64,000 bases of DNA from CAZMOK01 sp964567785. GTDB lineage: Bacteria > Bacteroidota > Bacteroidia > Bacteroidales > JAGOPY01. Positions 17,730 to 27,206 of the stretch are shown piece by piece. Made by a program: the position numbers and the translations under genes. Below the pieces are notes generated by a model. It was given only the letters and a program-made list of their open reading frames with translations, made no database searches and was not told the DNA's origin. Every line of letters begins with the position of its first letter. Position 1 is the first letter of the stretch. The stretch spans positions 4,718 through 68,717 of the forward strand of contig CAZMOK010000010.1 in NCBI GenBank assembly GCA_964567785.1, given 5' to 3'.

Positions 17730-19718
17730 ATGAGAAAATATTACTTATTCACTCTCACATTCTCCTTTTTTTTCTTTTCTGCTTTCGCAGGAAAACTCCT
17801 TATCATTGGTGGCGGCTCCGAACTGAGTTCGGCCGGGGCCTGGAACAAAGCCCCATACACATGGGCGGTAGATCAGTCTTCAAACAAAAGGGTGGCCGTA
17901 ATAGCCTATTCTTCAGCTACCAACTGGATACCGGATTATTTCATGAACGAATGCGGGGCTGTTGCAGCAAAGAATTTTACCCTGTCATCTCAGGCAATTG
18001 CTGATTCACAGGAAACTTACGACAGCCTCATGACCTATGACGTAATCTTCCTCAAAGGCGGTGACCAATATGATTACTACAGCACCTACAAGAATACCCT
18101 GACCCACCAGGCCATACAGGATAAATTCGAAGAAGGGGGAGTGATCTGCGGTACTTCTGCCGGCCTGGCCGTGATGAGCGAGGTACTATTTACTGCAAGG
18201 AACGGAACGGTTTATCCTGATGAATGCCTTGAAGACCCCGATAATTATTATGTAACCCTTGCCAATGATTTCCTTCAGCTTTTCGGAGGATATATTTTCG
18301 ACTCGCACTTCTCGCACCGGGGCAGGTTTCCACGCCTGACAGGCTTCCTGGCAAACTGGAAATTTGATGAAGGTGAAACTATATCAGGAATAGGCGTGGA
18401 CGAACAAACTGCCCTTGCCATTGATGAAAACAATATCGGTACTGTTTACGGTACGGGATGTGCCAATATTTATATCCCTTCCGGGGAAGATGTTTTTCAC
18501 AAGAACGGGGATAAGCTCATAGCCGATTCCGTCAGAGTGATCCAGTTACTGCATGGCTGCACCTACGATTTCAATAACGGAGAAGTCAACGGATTTGATA
18601 GTGAAATAATCCCGGCAGTAATGCAGGAAACAGGGAATTTCACGGTACTGTTGAGCGGCGGGGAAACCCTTGGCGACAATACGGCCATGCTTGATAATTT
18701 CTATGGTGTTCAGGGTAGTGCCGATGATGCCATCCTTCTGTTGACAGGGTCCAATACCAGTCAGGGAAATGCTTTTAAAGATTACCTGGAAGACCTGGGC
18801 GCTTCACCGGTCTATTTATATTCGGCTTTGCCGGAAAACGGAAATGATGCCAGCCTTGCCGGCGCAATAAAATTCTCCCCCAAGATCCTGATCGTCAACA
18901 ATCTTTACGAAACCTTCAGCGATTTTGTATTCAACACTGAAAACGGCGGATACCTGCAGGAGAGGCTGCGGGAAGACGGCGTGATAAGCGCCTTTGTAGG
19001 CGATAACAGCCGCTTTGCAGGAAAGACAGTGGTGAACAATTATCTTACCCCCAATGCCTCGTACAACAACAACCTCAGTTTTGACCCCGGGCTGGCCGTC
19101 CTGGAAACCACTGTTGTGATGCCCCGCACTTTCGATGACAATGATATGTACGAGAACGCTGTCACCGGCGTGCCCTTTGCCATGATAAAGGATTCACTGG
19201 CTTACGGTATCTGGCTGAACGACCGGAACTATGCCCTTTACAAGCCAGAAGACGGAAAAACCTATATTACGTCGTACGGTGGCCTTCCAATGATGGTATT
19301 GAAAAACAAAGGGTGCACTGCCGGTTTTGCAGACCAGACACCCACCGGGACAGGCACAAAGTACCGCCAGATCGCAGGTTTCAATGCCATGATCCTTTCA
19401 ATTCTCGATGATCCCTATCGTATGCTGGTTGGTGACCATATTACTTTTGACATTTCTGAAGAAAACCCGGCAGATCCCGTCACTGCCAAAGTGTATCCAA
19501 ACCCCGGGAATGATAGAGTGACAGTTGAATGGGCCGGTCATTCAGGTGACCTGTCGATTTACTCGATAACCGGTCAAAAGGTCGCCGGGCCATTTTGGTT
19601 TAATGAAACCTTTGTGGTAATAACTTCAGGATTTCCGGAAGGCAATTATCTTTTGAAATTGACAAGCGGGAAAAACGATCTGGAACGAACCATCAAACTA
19701 ACCATAAAGAATAAATAA
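17730..19718 (+). CDS. Exported cyanophycinase-like S51 peptidase with second S51-like domain and T9SS tail
   Basis: A 662-aa protein. A signal peptide ends at about FAG. The first S51 domain (about 21-290) has LLIIGGGSE, the KGGDQ motif (109-113), the nucleophile elbow C140-G-T-S143-A-G, and DSHFSHRGRFPRL, typical of cyanophycinases, which hydrolyse the Asp-Arg polymer cyanophycin to beta-Asp-Arg. A second region (about 298-570) repeats the fold pattern (VLLSGGETLGDN) but has GDNSRFAG where GTSAG is expected, so it may be inactive. The C-terminus from VYPNPGNDRVTVEW is a T9SS sorting domain. One base separates it from the isoaspartyl peptidase gene, which strongly supports co-expression. Other dipeptides could be substrates, as S51 also includes dipeptidase E. 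Confidence 0.85.
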   Translation: MRKYYLFTLTFSFFFFSAFAGKLLIIGGGSELSSAGAWNKAPYTWAVDQSSNKRVAVIAYSSATNWIPDYFMNECGAVAAKNFTLSSQAIADSQETYDSLMTYDVIFLKGGDQYDYYSTYKNTLTHQAIQDKFEEGGVICGTSAGLAVMSEVLFTARNGTVYPDECLEDPDNYYVTLANDFLQLFGGYIFDSHFSHRGRFPRLTGFLANWKFDEGETISGIGVDEQTALAIDENNIGTVYGTGCANIYIPSGEDVFHKNGDKLIADSVRVIQLLHGCTYDFNNGEVNGFDSEIIPAVMQETGNFTVLLSGGETLGDNTAMLDNFYGVQGSADDAILLLTGSNTSQGNAFKDYLEDLGASPVYLYSALPENGNDASLAGAIKFSPKILIVNNLYETFSDFVFNTENGGYLQERLREDGVISAFVGDNSRFAGKTVVNNYLTPNASYNNNLSFDPGLAVLETTVVMPRTFDDNDMYENAVTGVPFAMIKDSLAYGIWLNDRNYALYKPEDGKTYITSYGGLPMMVLKNKGCTAGFADQTPTGTGTKYRQIAGFNAMILSILDDPYRMLVGDHITFDISEENPADPVTAKVYPNPGNDRVTVEWAGHSGDLSIYSITGQKVAGPFWFNETFVVITSGFPEGNYLLKLTSGKNDLERTIKLTIKNK

Positions 19719-19719
19719 C

Positions 19720-20652
19720 ATGTCGAAGTACGCAATTGCCATTCACGGCGGAGCAGGCACCATCAGCAGAAAATCGATGACGCCTGAAAAAGAAAAGGAA
19801 TACAAGGATGCACTGGGGGCTTCCCTGAAAGCCGGCTCAGAAGTACTTGAAAAAGGCGGTTCGGCGTTGGATGCCATCGAAGCAGCCGTTGTGTCCCTTG
19901 AAGATTGCCCGCTGTTCAACGCAGGAAAGGGGGCTGTATTTACAAACAACGGCGAACATGAGATGGATGCGTCAATCATGTGGGGCAAGGACCTTGAGGC
20001 CGGTGCAATCACCTTTGTCAAGGGAATAAAAAACCCCATCAGGCTTGCCAGGGCCGCCATGGAAAGATCTGAATTTGTCTTCCTCAGCGGCCAAGGTGCG
20101 GCAGATTTCGCGAAAAAAGAGGGACTAGAATTCATGCCTGATGAATATTTCTTCACGCAGTTCCGTTACGACCAGTTGAAAGAGGCCATTGCCCACAACC
20201 GCGCCCAGCTCGACCACACTGAATCGGGTGACGAAAAATACAGCACGGTGGGCGCCGTAGCCCTCGACAGGGATGGTAACCTCGCTGCGGCAACCTCAAC
20301 GGGTGGCCTTACGAATAAACAATACGGACGTATCGGCGACAGCTCGGTGATAGGGGCAGGCACCTATGCCAACAACAATACCTGTGCTATTTCCGGAACC
20401 GGTTACGGTGAATTCTATATCCGTGGCGTGGTGGCCTACGATGTTTCCTGCCTGATGGAATACAAAGGGCTCAGCCTGGCAGAGGCCTGCCGTATCGTGA
20501 TCCACGATAAGCAGGCCTCCCTTGGCGGTGACGGAGGCCTTATTGCCATCGACAAAAACGGTAACATTGAACTTCCTTTCAACTCAGAAGGAATGTACCG
20601 GGGGTGGAAAAAGGAAGGGGAAGACAGTCATATAAAAATTTATAACGAGTAA
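19720..20652 (+). CDS. Isoaspartyl peptidase / plant-type L-asparaginase
   Basis: A 310-aa Ntn-hydrolase, translated as a precursor that cleaves itself before the catalytic Thr176 (in EKYSTVGAVALD). IAIHGGAGTI at the N-terminus and NAGKGAVFTNNGEHEMDASI are family signatures; ATSTGGLTNKQYGRIGDSS and GTGYGE form the substrate pocket. There is no signal peptide, so it is cytoplasmic. The family hydrolyses beta-aspartyl dipeptides, including beta-Asp-Arg. Following the exported cyanophycinase after one base, it fits the second step of cyanophycin breakdown, giving aspartate and arginine. Confidence 0.92.
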   Translation: MSKYAIAIHGGAGTISRKSMTPEKEKEYKDALGASLKAGSEVLEKGGSALDAIEAAVVSLEDCPLFNAGKGAVFTNNGEHEMDASIMWGKDLEAGAITFVKGIKNPIRLARAAMERSEFVFLSGQGAADFAKKEGLEFMPDEYFFTQFRYDQLKEAIAHNRAQLDHTESGDEKYSTVGAVALDRDGNLAAATSTGGLTNKQYGRIGDSSVIGAGTYANNNTCAISGTGYGEFYIRGVVAYDVSCLMEYKGLSLAEACRIVIHDKQASLGGDGGLIAIDKNGNIELPFNSEGMYRGWKKEGEDSHIKIYNE

Positions 20653-20734
20653 AAATTAACTTTAAACATTGCGAAAAACGGCATCCATCTCTTCTTCTTA
20701 GTAACTTTACACTTTCGTACCCAAACCAATCAAT

Positions 20735-23700
20735 ATGAAAGCTAAAAGAATAGTTGTTCTGTTTTTGATCCTTTCTTTTATTCCCGTTACCTTACTATCA
20801 CAGGAATTACTTCCCGATGACCTTATAAAAGGTAAAATGACAGTCACCGGAGTAATCACTGCTGCTGGTGACGGGCAGACCCTGCCTGGTGTTACGGTGA
20901 TGACTGTGGATGGCTCTGAAGGCACCATCACAGATGTGAACGGGTATTACCGCATCAAGGCCGGCGCCAGCGACAGCCTCAGGATCTCTTTCGTAGGAAT
21001 GCAAACAACCGTGGTTCCGGTAAACGGTCGCTCAGTCATCAACATAGCCTTGTCGGAATCAGTGCAAAACCTCTCGGAAATTGTTGTGGTGGGTTACGGC
21101 AGGGAGAGCCGGGCCATGCTGACCAGCTCGGTGGGAAAAGTAGAAGGCGAAGATATCAGGGAGGCTCCTGTGTCGTCTATCGATGCTGCACTTCAAGGTA
21201 AAACAACAGGTGTGCAGATCACACAGAATTCAGGTACGCCCGGTGCATCCAACTCCACCAGGATCAGGGGGCATAGTTCCATCAGCGGGAACAACGAACC
21301 TCTCTACATTATCGACGGCATTCCGGTTACCACCGGTAATTTCAGCCAGTTGGGATATGGCGGACAGGGTACCGACGCCCTTGCCGACCTGAACCCTGCT
21401 GACATAGAAAGTGTTTCCGTGCTGAAAGATGCGGCAGCAGCTGCCATATATGGCGCAAGGGCCTCAAACGGGGTCATCCTGATCACAACGAAATCGGGCA
21501 GGACCGACAAAACTGCTATCAATGCCAGGGCCTACTACGGCTGGCAGCAGGTCCCGAATAAACTCGACATGCTGAACGCAAGGCAATTCAAGATCTACCG
21601 GAACGAAGCCAGTGTCGCAGCCGGGGGACTGCCTATTTACTCCGACGAAGATATCGAGGCCAATGAGGTCAATACAAACTGGCTTAATGAGGTGTTGCAG
21701 ACCGCACCCATAGGCAACTTTGAGCTATCGGCAGCAGGGGGATCGGATAAAACAAGGTTCTACACTTCAATGACCTATTTCGACCAGGAAGGAACCCTGC
21801 TTGGAACAGCCTATGATAAGATCAGCGGTCGTGTCAATATTGACCACAGGATCAGCGACAGGGTGAAGATCGGACTTAATTACGGGATAAGCTATGCCCG
21901 CAACGACAGGAAAGAAGGCGACCAGTCACTGAATTCGCCGCTGGCAAATGCCATTTCCCTCCCACCAATCTACCCGATATATAATGAAGACGGGACCTAC
22001 AACGAGGATGGGCCTTTTGCAAACCCGGTTTCAATAGCCAATGAGCAGATCAACAAACAATACAATTTCAGGAACCTCGGTAATGTTTATTTGGACATCC
22101 ATATTATCGAAGGGCTCACGTTTTCGACAAAATGGGGCATCGACTACATCAACATCCGCGAGCACTCCTTCGACCCGCCTACCACCAGGCAGGGTGCCCG
22201 GTACAACGGCCTCGGCTTCGAGACCACCAACCAGGTTTCCAACCTTGTAAGCAACAATACGTTGAATTACCTGCTGACTGTAAAGGAAGAACATAACCTT
22301 AAGTTCCTCCTGGGATACAGCTTTGAGCAATACCACCGGAGGTCAACTTTCCTGAGGGGCCAGGACTTCCCAAGCCCTGAGCTGGAATACATCGCTTCGG
22401 CAGCTACGATCACATCAGGAAGCGCCTCGGCACTCGACCGCGGATTGAATTCCTTCTTCGGACAGGTGAAATACAACTTCTCGAACCGCTACCTGCTGGA
22501 ATTCAGCGCCAGGTACGACGGTTCCTCAAAATTTGGTGAGAACAACAGGTACGGCTTCTTTCCCTCTGTAGCAGCGGCCTGGAGGATCATAGAAGAACCC
22601 TGGTTCAGTTCTGAAGTTTTCAGCGACCTGAAGATCAGGGGTAGCTTTGGTTTCACCGGTAATGACGCCATAGGCGATTTCAGGACCATCGGGCTGTATC
22701 AGGGAGGGGCTAATTACCTTCAAAGTCCGGGAGTTTATCCCGTGCAAATCCCCAACCCCGACTTGAAATGGGAGACCACGCAGCAGTTCAACCTCGGGCT
22801 CGAAACCGGTTTCATCGACAACAGGATCCAACTCACCCTTGATTATTACAATAAATACACTTACGACCTGCTTTTCGATGCACCCATACCCTCTTCATCA
22901 GGCTTCAGTGTTATCTCAACAAATATTGGTGAACTCACCAACAACGGTATTGAGCTGGGCATCAGGGCAGATGTGGTTAAGCTGGAAGAGTTCAACTGGA
23001 ACGCCAGCCTTAACCTTTCAGCCAACAGGAATAAGATTACAAAGCTCTACGAAGGCCAGCCGATCGACGACATCGGCAGGGGTGGTAACCGGGTAATGGA
23101 AGGAGAGCCCCTGGGAGTGTTCTACAACTGGAATGCCCTGGGCGTGGATCCTACAACCGGGGACATCGTTTTTGAAGATGTTGACGGAGACGGGATCATC
23201 ACTGCCAACGACCGTACCATCATTGGCGACCCCAACCCCGATTTTTACGGAGGATTTACCAATGTATTCAGTTACAAAGGGCTCACGTTGAATATTTTCC
23301 TCCAGTTCTCCTACGGCAACGATATCTTTAACGGAACACGCAGGTACATTGAGGCCATGAAGGGTCCCGACAACCAGACTACAGCCATACTCGACAGGTG
23401 GCGTGAACCGGGTGATGTTACCCAGGTGCCAAGGGCCACATTCAGCGACCCGAACAGCAACGACCGTGCCTCATCACGTTTTATAGAAGACGGATCGTAT
23501 TTACGTTTCAAAAATGTAAAGCTTTCGTATGACTTTGGTGAAATGTTCGACAATGTAAAAGGCATCAGCAGCCTTGAGGTATATGTGATGTCGCAGAACC
23601 TGTTCACCTTTACCAACTACAGCGGCATGGATCCCGAAGTGAATTATGCAGGACAGGACCCCCTGAGGATGGGAACAGACTTTTTCACCTATCCCCAGGC

Positions 23701-23737
23701 GAGGTCATTCATTATCGGACTGAATCTTAATCTTTAA
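20735..23737 (+). CDS. SusC/RagA-type TonB-dependent outer membrane transporter
   Basis: A 1000-aa protein. A signal peptide ends near LLSQ. The N-terminal carboxypeptidase-regulatory-like beta domain (TVTGVITAAGDGQTLPGVTV to ISFVGMQ) is followed by the SusC signature segment SEIVVVGYG. The TonB plug has PLYIIDGIPV and VLKDAAAAAIYGARASNGVI, and a long barrel ends in FIIGLNLNL. It pairs with the SusD gene 12 bp downstream to import oligomers across the outer membrane. An imperfect promoter element (TAACTTTA) lies about 30 bases upstream. Substrate is not evident; the peptidase neighbours suggest a peptide rather than a glycan, which is inference. Confidence 0.95.
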   Translation: MKAKRIVVLFLILSFIPVTLLSQELLPDDLIKGKMTVTGVITAAGDGQTLPGVTVMTVDGSEGTITDVNGYYRIKAGASDSLRISFVGMQTTVVPVNGRSVINIALSESVQNLSEIVVVGYGRESRAMLTSSVGKVEGEDIREAPVSSIDAALQGKTTGVQITQNSGTPGASNSTRIRGHSSISGNNEPLYIIDGIPVTTGNFSQLGYGGQGTDALADLNPADIESVSVLKDAAAAAIYGARASNGVILITTKSGRTDKTAINARAYYGWQQVPNKLDMLNARQFKIYRNEASVAAGGLPIYSDEDIEANEVNTNWLNEVLQTAPIGNFELSAAGGSDKTRFYTSMTYFDQEGTLLGTAYDKISGRVNIDHRISDRVKIGLNYGISYARNDRKEGDQSLNSPLANAISLPPIYPIYNEDGTYNEDGPFANPVSIANEQINKQYNFRNLGNVYLDIHIIEGLTFSTKWGIDYINIREHSFDPPTTRQGARYNGLGFETTNQVSNLVSNNTLNYLLTVKEEHNLKFLLGYSFEQYHRRSTFLRGQDFPSPELEYIASAATITSGSASALDRGLNSFFGQVKYNFSNRYLLEFSARYDGSSKFGENNRYGFFPSVAAAWRIIEEPWFSSEVFSDLKIRGSFGFTGNDAIGDFRTIGLYQGGANYLQSPGVYPVQIPNPDLKWETTQQFNLGLETGFIDNRIQLTLDYYNKYTYDLLFDAPIPSSSGFSVISTNIGELTNNGIELGIRADVVKLEEFNWNASLNLSANRNKITKLYEGQPIDDIGRGGNRVMEGEPLGVFYNWNALGVDPTTGDIVFEDVDGDGIITANDRTIIGDPNPDFYGGFTNVFSYKGLTLNIFLQFSYGNDIFNGTRRYIEAMKGPDNQTTAILDRWREPGDVTQVPRATFSDPNSNDRASSRFIEDGSYLRFKNVKLSYDFGEMFDNVKGISSLEVYVMSQNLFTFTNYSGMDPEVNYAGQDPLRMGTDFFTYPQARSFIIGLNLNL

Positions 23738-23749
23738 AATAATCACGAC

Positions 23750-25078
23750 ATGAAATATATTGCAAGCATAGTTACGTTTCTCCTTCTGCTCGGTACCACC
23801 GGGTGCGATGTGCTTGATGTCAAGCCTCAGCAGTCGATACCGGCCGAAGATGCGGTAAAGGACCGTCAGAGCCTTGAAACGGCCGTCACAGGGTGTTATG
23901 ATGCCCTGCAATCGAGTTCCTATTATGGAAGGAATTACATCATCAATGCCGACCTCGCAGCCGACCTGGGACAGGCGGCCGGGACCATCAAGGAGTATTA
24001 TGACATAAACAATAACGCTCTTCTTGCCGATAATATCCTTGTGGACGGAATGTGGGCAGCCATCTATGACGGGATCAACCGGGTAAACAATGTGCTTTAT
24101 TACATGCCCAATGTGACTGATATAACTGAGGCCGAGAGAAACAGCTACACTGGGGAACTTCGTTTCCTGAGGGGGCTGATGTATTTCGACCTTGTGCGCC
24201 TCTTTGGCGGTGTCCCTCTTAAAGAACTTCCTTCGCTTGATGCCGGGGAATCACTCAATGTGGCCCGCAGTTCCGTATCTGATGTCTATGACTTCATTAT
24301 CGATGACCTCATGTTTGCTGAAGATCATATCACGAATTCAGGCAGGCAACTGGCTTCCCCGGAAGCAGCCACGGCCCTGCTCGCAAGGATTTACCTCTAC
24401 AGAGAGGACTACCAGGCAGCCATAGACAAGGCCGCTGAAGTAATAGAAAGCGGACTGTTCTCACTGGAAGGCAACTATGATGATTTGTATGGACCGGGAG
24501 GAGTAAGCAGTGAAGCGATCTTCCAGGTTGCTTTCTCAGAACAGGATGGCACACGCCTGGCTGAGTATTTCTACCCCAATGTAATCGGCGGAAGAAGGGA
24601 GATCGCTCCCACAACAAAATTTGTGGAAGCCTGGGACCCTAACGACGAAAGATTTGATGCGGCCCTGCAACTCCAGGAAGAGGATTACTACGGTTATAAA
24701 TACAGGGATATCGGAACCCGCAGCGACAGGGTATATGTTATAAGGCTTGCCGAGGTTTACCTGATCAGGGCTGAAGCCGAAGCACAACTCGGAAATCTTG
24801 ACAACGCAGCAGGCGACCTGAATACCGTAAGGGAACGTGCGGTTGTCCCCCCTCTCTTCTACGATACCAAAGAAGAAATGCTCCTTGCCATAGAGAACGA
24901 AAGGATGTTTGAACTGGCTTTTGAAGGGCACAGGTGGTTCGACCTGGTAAGGACTAACAGGGCCATGGAAGTTGTAAGCTCTGTTACGCAGGAATATCAA
25001 ACATTATACCCGATACCATTATCCGAAATATTGACAAATAAAGCAATTAACCAGGGTGACCAGAATCCCGGTTATTAA
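23750..25078 (+). CDS. SusD/RagB-type surface lipoprotein
   Basis: A 442-aa lipoprotein with lipobox GTTGC (Cys19). The N-terminus DVLDVKPQQSIPAEDAV and the segments GELRFLRGLMYFDLVRLFGGVPL and AYLIRAEAEAQLGN-like VYLIRAEAEAQLGN, then ENERMFELAFEGHRWFDLVR, are diagnostic for SusD. SusD lids the SusC channel and binds substrate at the surface. It is 12 bp after SusC and 13 bp before a PKD/beta-propeller lipoprotein, so the three genes form one operon. Confidence 0.95.
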   Translation: MKYIASIVTFLLLLGTTGCDVLDVKPQQSIPAEDAVKDRQSLETAVTGCYDALQSSSYYGRNYIINADLAADLGQAAGTIKEYYDINNNALLADNILVDGMWAAIYDGINRVNNVLYYMPNVTDITEAERNSYTGELRFLRGLMYFDLVRLFGGVPLKELPSLDAGESLNVARSSVSDVYDFIIDDLMFAEDHITNSGRQLASPEAATALLARIYLYREDYQAAIDKAAEVIESGLFSLEGNYDDLYGPGGVSSEAIFQVAFSEQDGTRLAEYFYPNVIGGRREIAPTTKFVEAWDPNDERFDAALQLQEEDYYGYKYRDIGTRSDRVYVIRLAEVYLIRAEAEAQLGNLDNAAGDLNTVRERAVVPPLFYDTKEEMLLAIENERMFELAFEGHRWFDLVRTNRAMEVVSSVTQEYQTLYPIPLSEILTNKAINQGDQNPGY

Positions 25079-25091
25079 AACAGTTCTGACT

Positions 25092-26249
25092 ATGAAAGAG
25101 TTGAGAATAATTTATACGGTATTTATATCACTTTCTGTGATTATTTCCCTCCATTCATGCCAGGAGGAGGAGATGGGTGAACCCCTTCCCAGTACACAGG
25201 CTGATTTTACCTATGAGGGCGACAATGAGTATTTTGCCCCCTCCACTGTCCAGTTTTCAAACCAGTCGATGCTGGCTACGGGTTATTCATGGGATTTCGG
25301 CAACGGGGAAACTTCCAACCAGGAAAATCCTTCAATTACTTACCAGGAACCGGGAAATTACAGTGTAAAGCTGACAGTAAGCCCGACCCATGATGTTCAT
25401 TACAACAACCTTGTGAAAGAAAAAGTGGTCGTTATCAAAGATCCCCTGGCCCTGCCGAAAAAGACGCTTTACTTCACCGAAAGAGCTAACAGTACGGTTA
25501 AATACACTGTTCTGGATGACCAGCCGCCGGTGGTGCAACAGTTCAGCCACACCGGACTGGTCAAACCTTACGGCGCAGTGATCGATACCGTGAACGATAA
25601 AGTATACGTCAGCGACTACAGCCAGGGGCTGATATTCAGGTATGAGCTGGACGGAAGCGGGCTCGAAACGATCATCGACGGCACTGTTGATCCCAATGCA
25701 GAAGCCCCGCTTGGCTTGATCATCATTGAAGAAAAATTATATTGGGCCCACGAATTCGGAATATACAGGAGTGACCTTGACGGATCGAACAGCGAGGTTT
25801 TCCTCGACATGTCATCCGGTGCACCTGAAATGGCCATCGACCTGGCTTACGATCCAAATAACCAGGTGATGTACTTCACCAACGACAAGTATGACTACAG
25901 CGGCGGTGTATACGCAGTCAACATGGATGGTTCGGGACTTACACAGCTCGTCGAGGGGACCGACGGAGGTGCCATAGACATCGACCTTGAGACACAGACA
26001 CTTTATTATGCCGATTACCTGAAGGGCGTCTGTATGTACGACATCAATTCAGGCACCGAAACAGTGATCTCTACCGAGCCCAACGGCACCTTTGTATGGG
26101 GCCTTGCCCTGGATGTGGATGCAGGATACCTTTACTGGAGCGATAAGGCGCTGGATAAAATTGTAAGGTCAAACCTGGATGGAAGCAATCCCACCGACTG
26201 GATCACTGAGATCGACCCGCACGCAATTGCCATCGATAAGCCTAGGTAA
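25092..26249 (+). CDS. PKD-domain plus beta-propeller surface lipoprotein
   Basis: A 385-aa lipoprotein starting at the ATG at 25092, which puts lipobox SLHSC (Cys23) at the right distance; an upstream in-frame start overlapping SusD is unlikely. A PKD domain (about 38-115; SWDFGNGETSNQENPS) is followed by a propeller with repeated LYW/YWS strands (LDGSNSEVFLD, YWSDKALDKIVRSNLDGSN), resembling LDL-receptor YWTD repeats. Its place right after SusD suggests a SusE/F-like surface binding role, inferred from position only. Confidence 0.85.
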   Translation: MKELRIIYTVFISLSVIISLHSCQEEEMGEPLPSTQADFTYEGDNEYFAPSTVQFSNQSMLATGYSWDFGNGETSNQENPSITYQEPGNYSVKLTVSPTHDVHYNNLVKEKVVVIKDPLALPKKTLYFTERANSTVKYTVLDDQPPVVQQFSHTGLVKPYGAVIDTVNDKVYVSDYSQGLIFRYELDGSGLETIIDGTVDPNAEAPLGLIIIEEKLYWAHEFGIYRSDLDGSNSEVFLDMSSGAPEMAIDLAYDPNNQVMYFTNDKYDYSGGVYAVNMDGSGLTQLVEGTDGGAIDIDLETQTLYYADYLKGVCMYDINSGTETVISTEPNGTFVWGLALDVDAGYLYWSDKALDKIVRSNLDGSNPTDWITEIDPHAIAIDKPR

Positions 26250-26322
26250 CAAGGTATAATCTTTGTATATTTATAGCAACCAAATATTTGAAACCATATT
26301 ATTAACCTAAAATAGAAAGCCT

Positions 26323-27129
26323 ATGAAAAAGAGAAATTTACTTTTTATTATTTTGATGTTGGCATCAGTGGGCCTGGTTGCCCAGATGCCGCTGAACTGG
26401 TATGTGGACGAACTCAATCCAGGAGAGGACATCACCTTGATGCCTGATGAAGAAAACTTTACACAGGGAGCGAAATCATGTCACGCACAGATGAATTCTG
26501 CTGATGTGCCTTACCTGATATCTGATGATTTTCCGGTAAATGTAGGTGCTGCCTATACCTTCTCCATTGATTACCTCGACAATGACCCGGATGGTGTGCT
26601 CAAATTCTATTGCGATTTCAGGGACGACCAGGGAGGTGATATTTTTGGTGAAGATCCCATACTCATTGAAGATGACAGCCCGGACTGGCGCACAATTGAA
26701 TGGACCGGTACTGTTCCCGCTGATGCTGCCGTGGGTTACATTCTGATCAAATTCTATACACAGGATCCGGAATTGTTCACAGGTATTGCCGACCAATGGC
26801 TCGACAATGCAATTTTTGTTGAAGACGGTCAGAGCAATGCCGTTGCAAACGGCGGCTTTGAGGACTGGACCCTGCAAACCCCGGAAAGCCCCCAGGCAGA
26901 CCGGTTGATTGAAGTATATCCCAACCCGGCCACCGGCTTTGTCAGGGTCAATAACTCTGTAAGGGCCGACCGGCTTATCATAACTGATCTTACAGGCAAA
27001 ACTGTGATCAACCAGGTGATCAGGGGTAACCAGAAGATCGACCTCACCGGGATCACACCGGGAATGTATATAACCACATTTATGAGCGAAAACAAGTTTC
27101 TCAAGAACCAGAAACTGATCATCAGGTAA
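26323..27129 (+). CDS. Secreted protein with T9SS sorting domain
   Basis: A 268-aa protein with signal peptide (to about VAQ). The middle (about 20-175) has the look of a beta-sandwich carbohydrate/ligand-binding module (AYTFSIDYLDNDPDG, WRTIEWTGTVPADAA, ANGGFEDW). The T9SS sorting domain starts at IEVYPNPATGFVRV. The catalytic role, if any, is unknown. It lies 73 bp after the propeller lipoprotein and probably belongs to the SusCD group. A hairpin terminator follows. Confidence 0.8.
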   Translation: MKKRNLLFIILMLASVGLVAQMPLNWYVDELNPGEDITLMPDEENFTQGAKSCHAQMNSADVPYLISDDFPVNVGAAYTFSIDYLDNDPDGVLKFYCDFRDDQGGDIFGEDPILIEDDSPDWRTIEWTGTVPADAAVGYILIKFYTQDPELFTGIADQWLDNAIFVEDGQSNAVANGGFEDWTLQTPESPQADRLIEVYPNPATGFVRVNNSVRADRLIITDLTGKTVINQVIRGNQKIDLTGITPGMYITTFMSENKFLKNQKLIIR

Positions 27130-27162
27130 TAGGAATAGTATAAGGCCTGATTAAAAAACACC

Positions 27163-27201
27163 AACGCAGAGGGGATATCTATTCTCCTCTGCGTTTTTTT
27201 T
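27163..27201. terminator. Bidirectional hairpin terminator between convergent genes
   Basis: AACGCAGAGG (27163-27172) and CCTCTGCGTT (27186-27195) form a 10-bp stem, followed on the plus strand by a run of eight T residues and preceded by an A run (TTAAAAAACA) usable from the minus strand. It ends the SusCD-side operon and the convergent cyanophycinase gene. Confidence 0.85.
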
Positions 27202-27206
27202 CGTGA

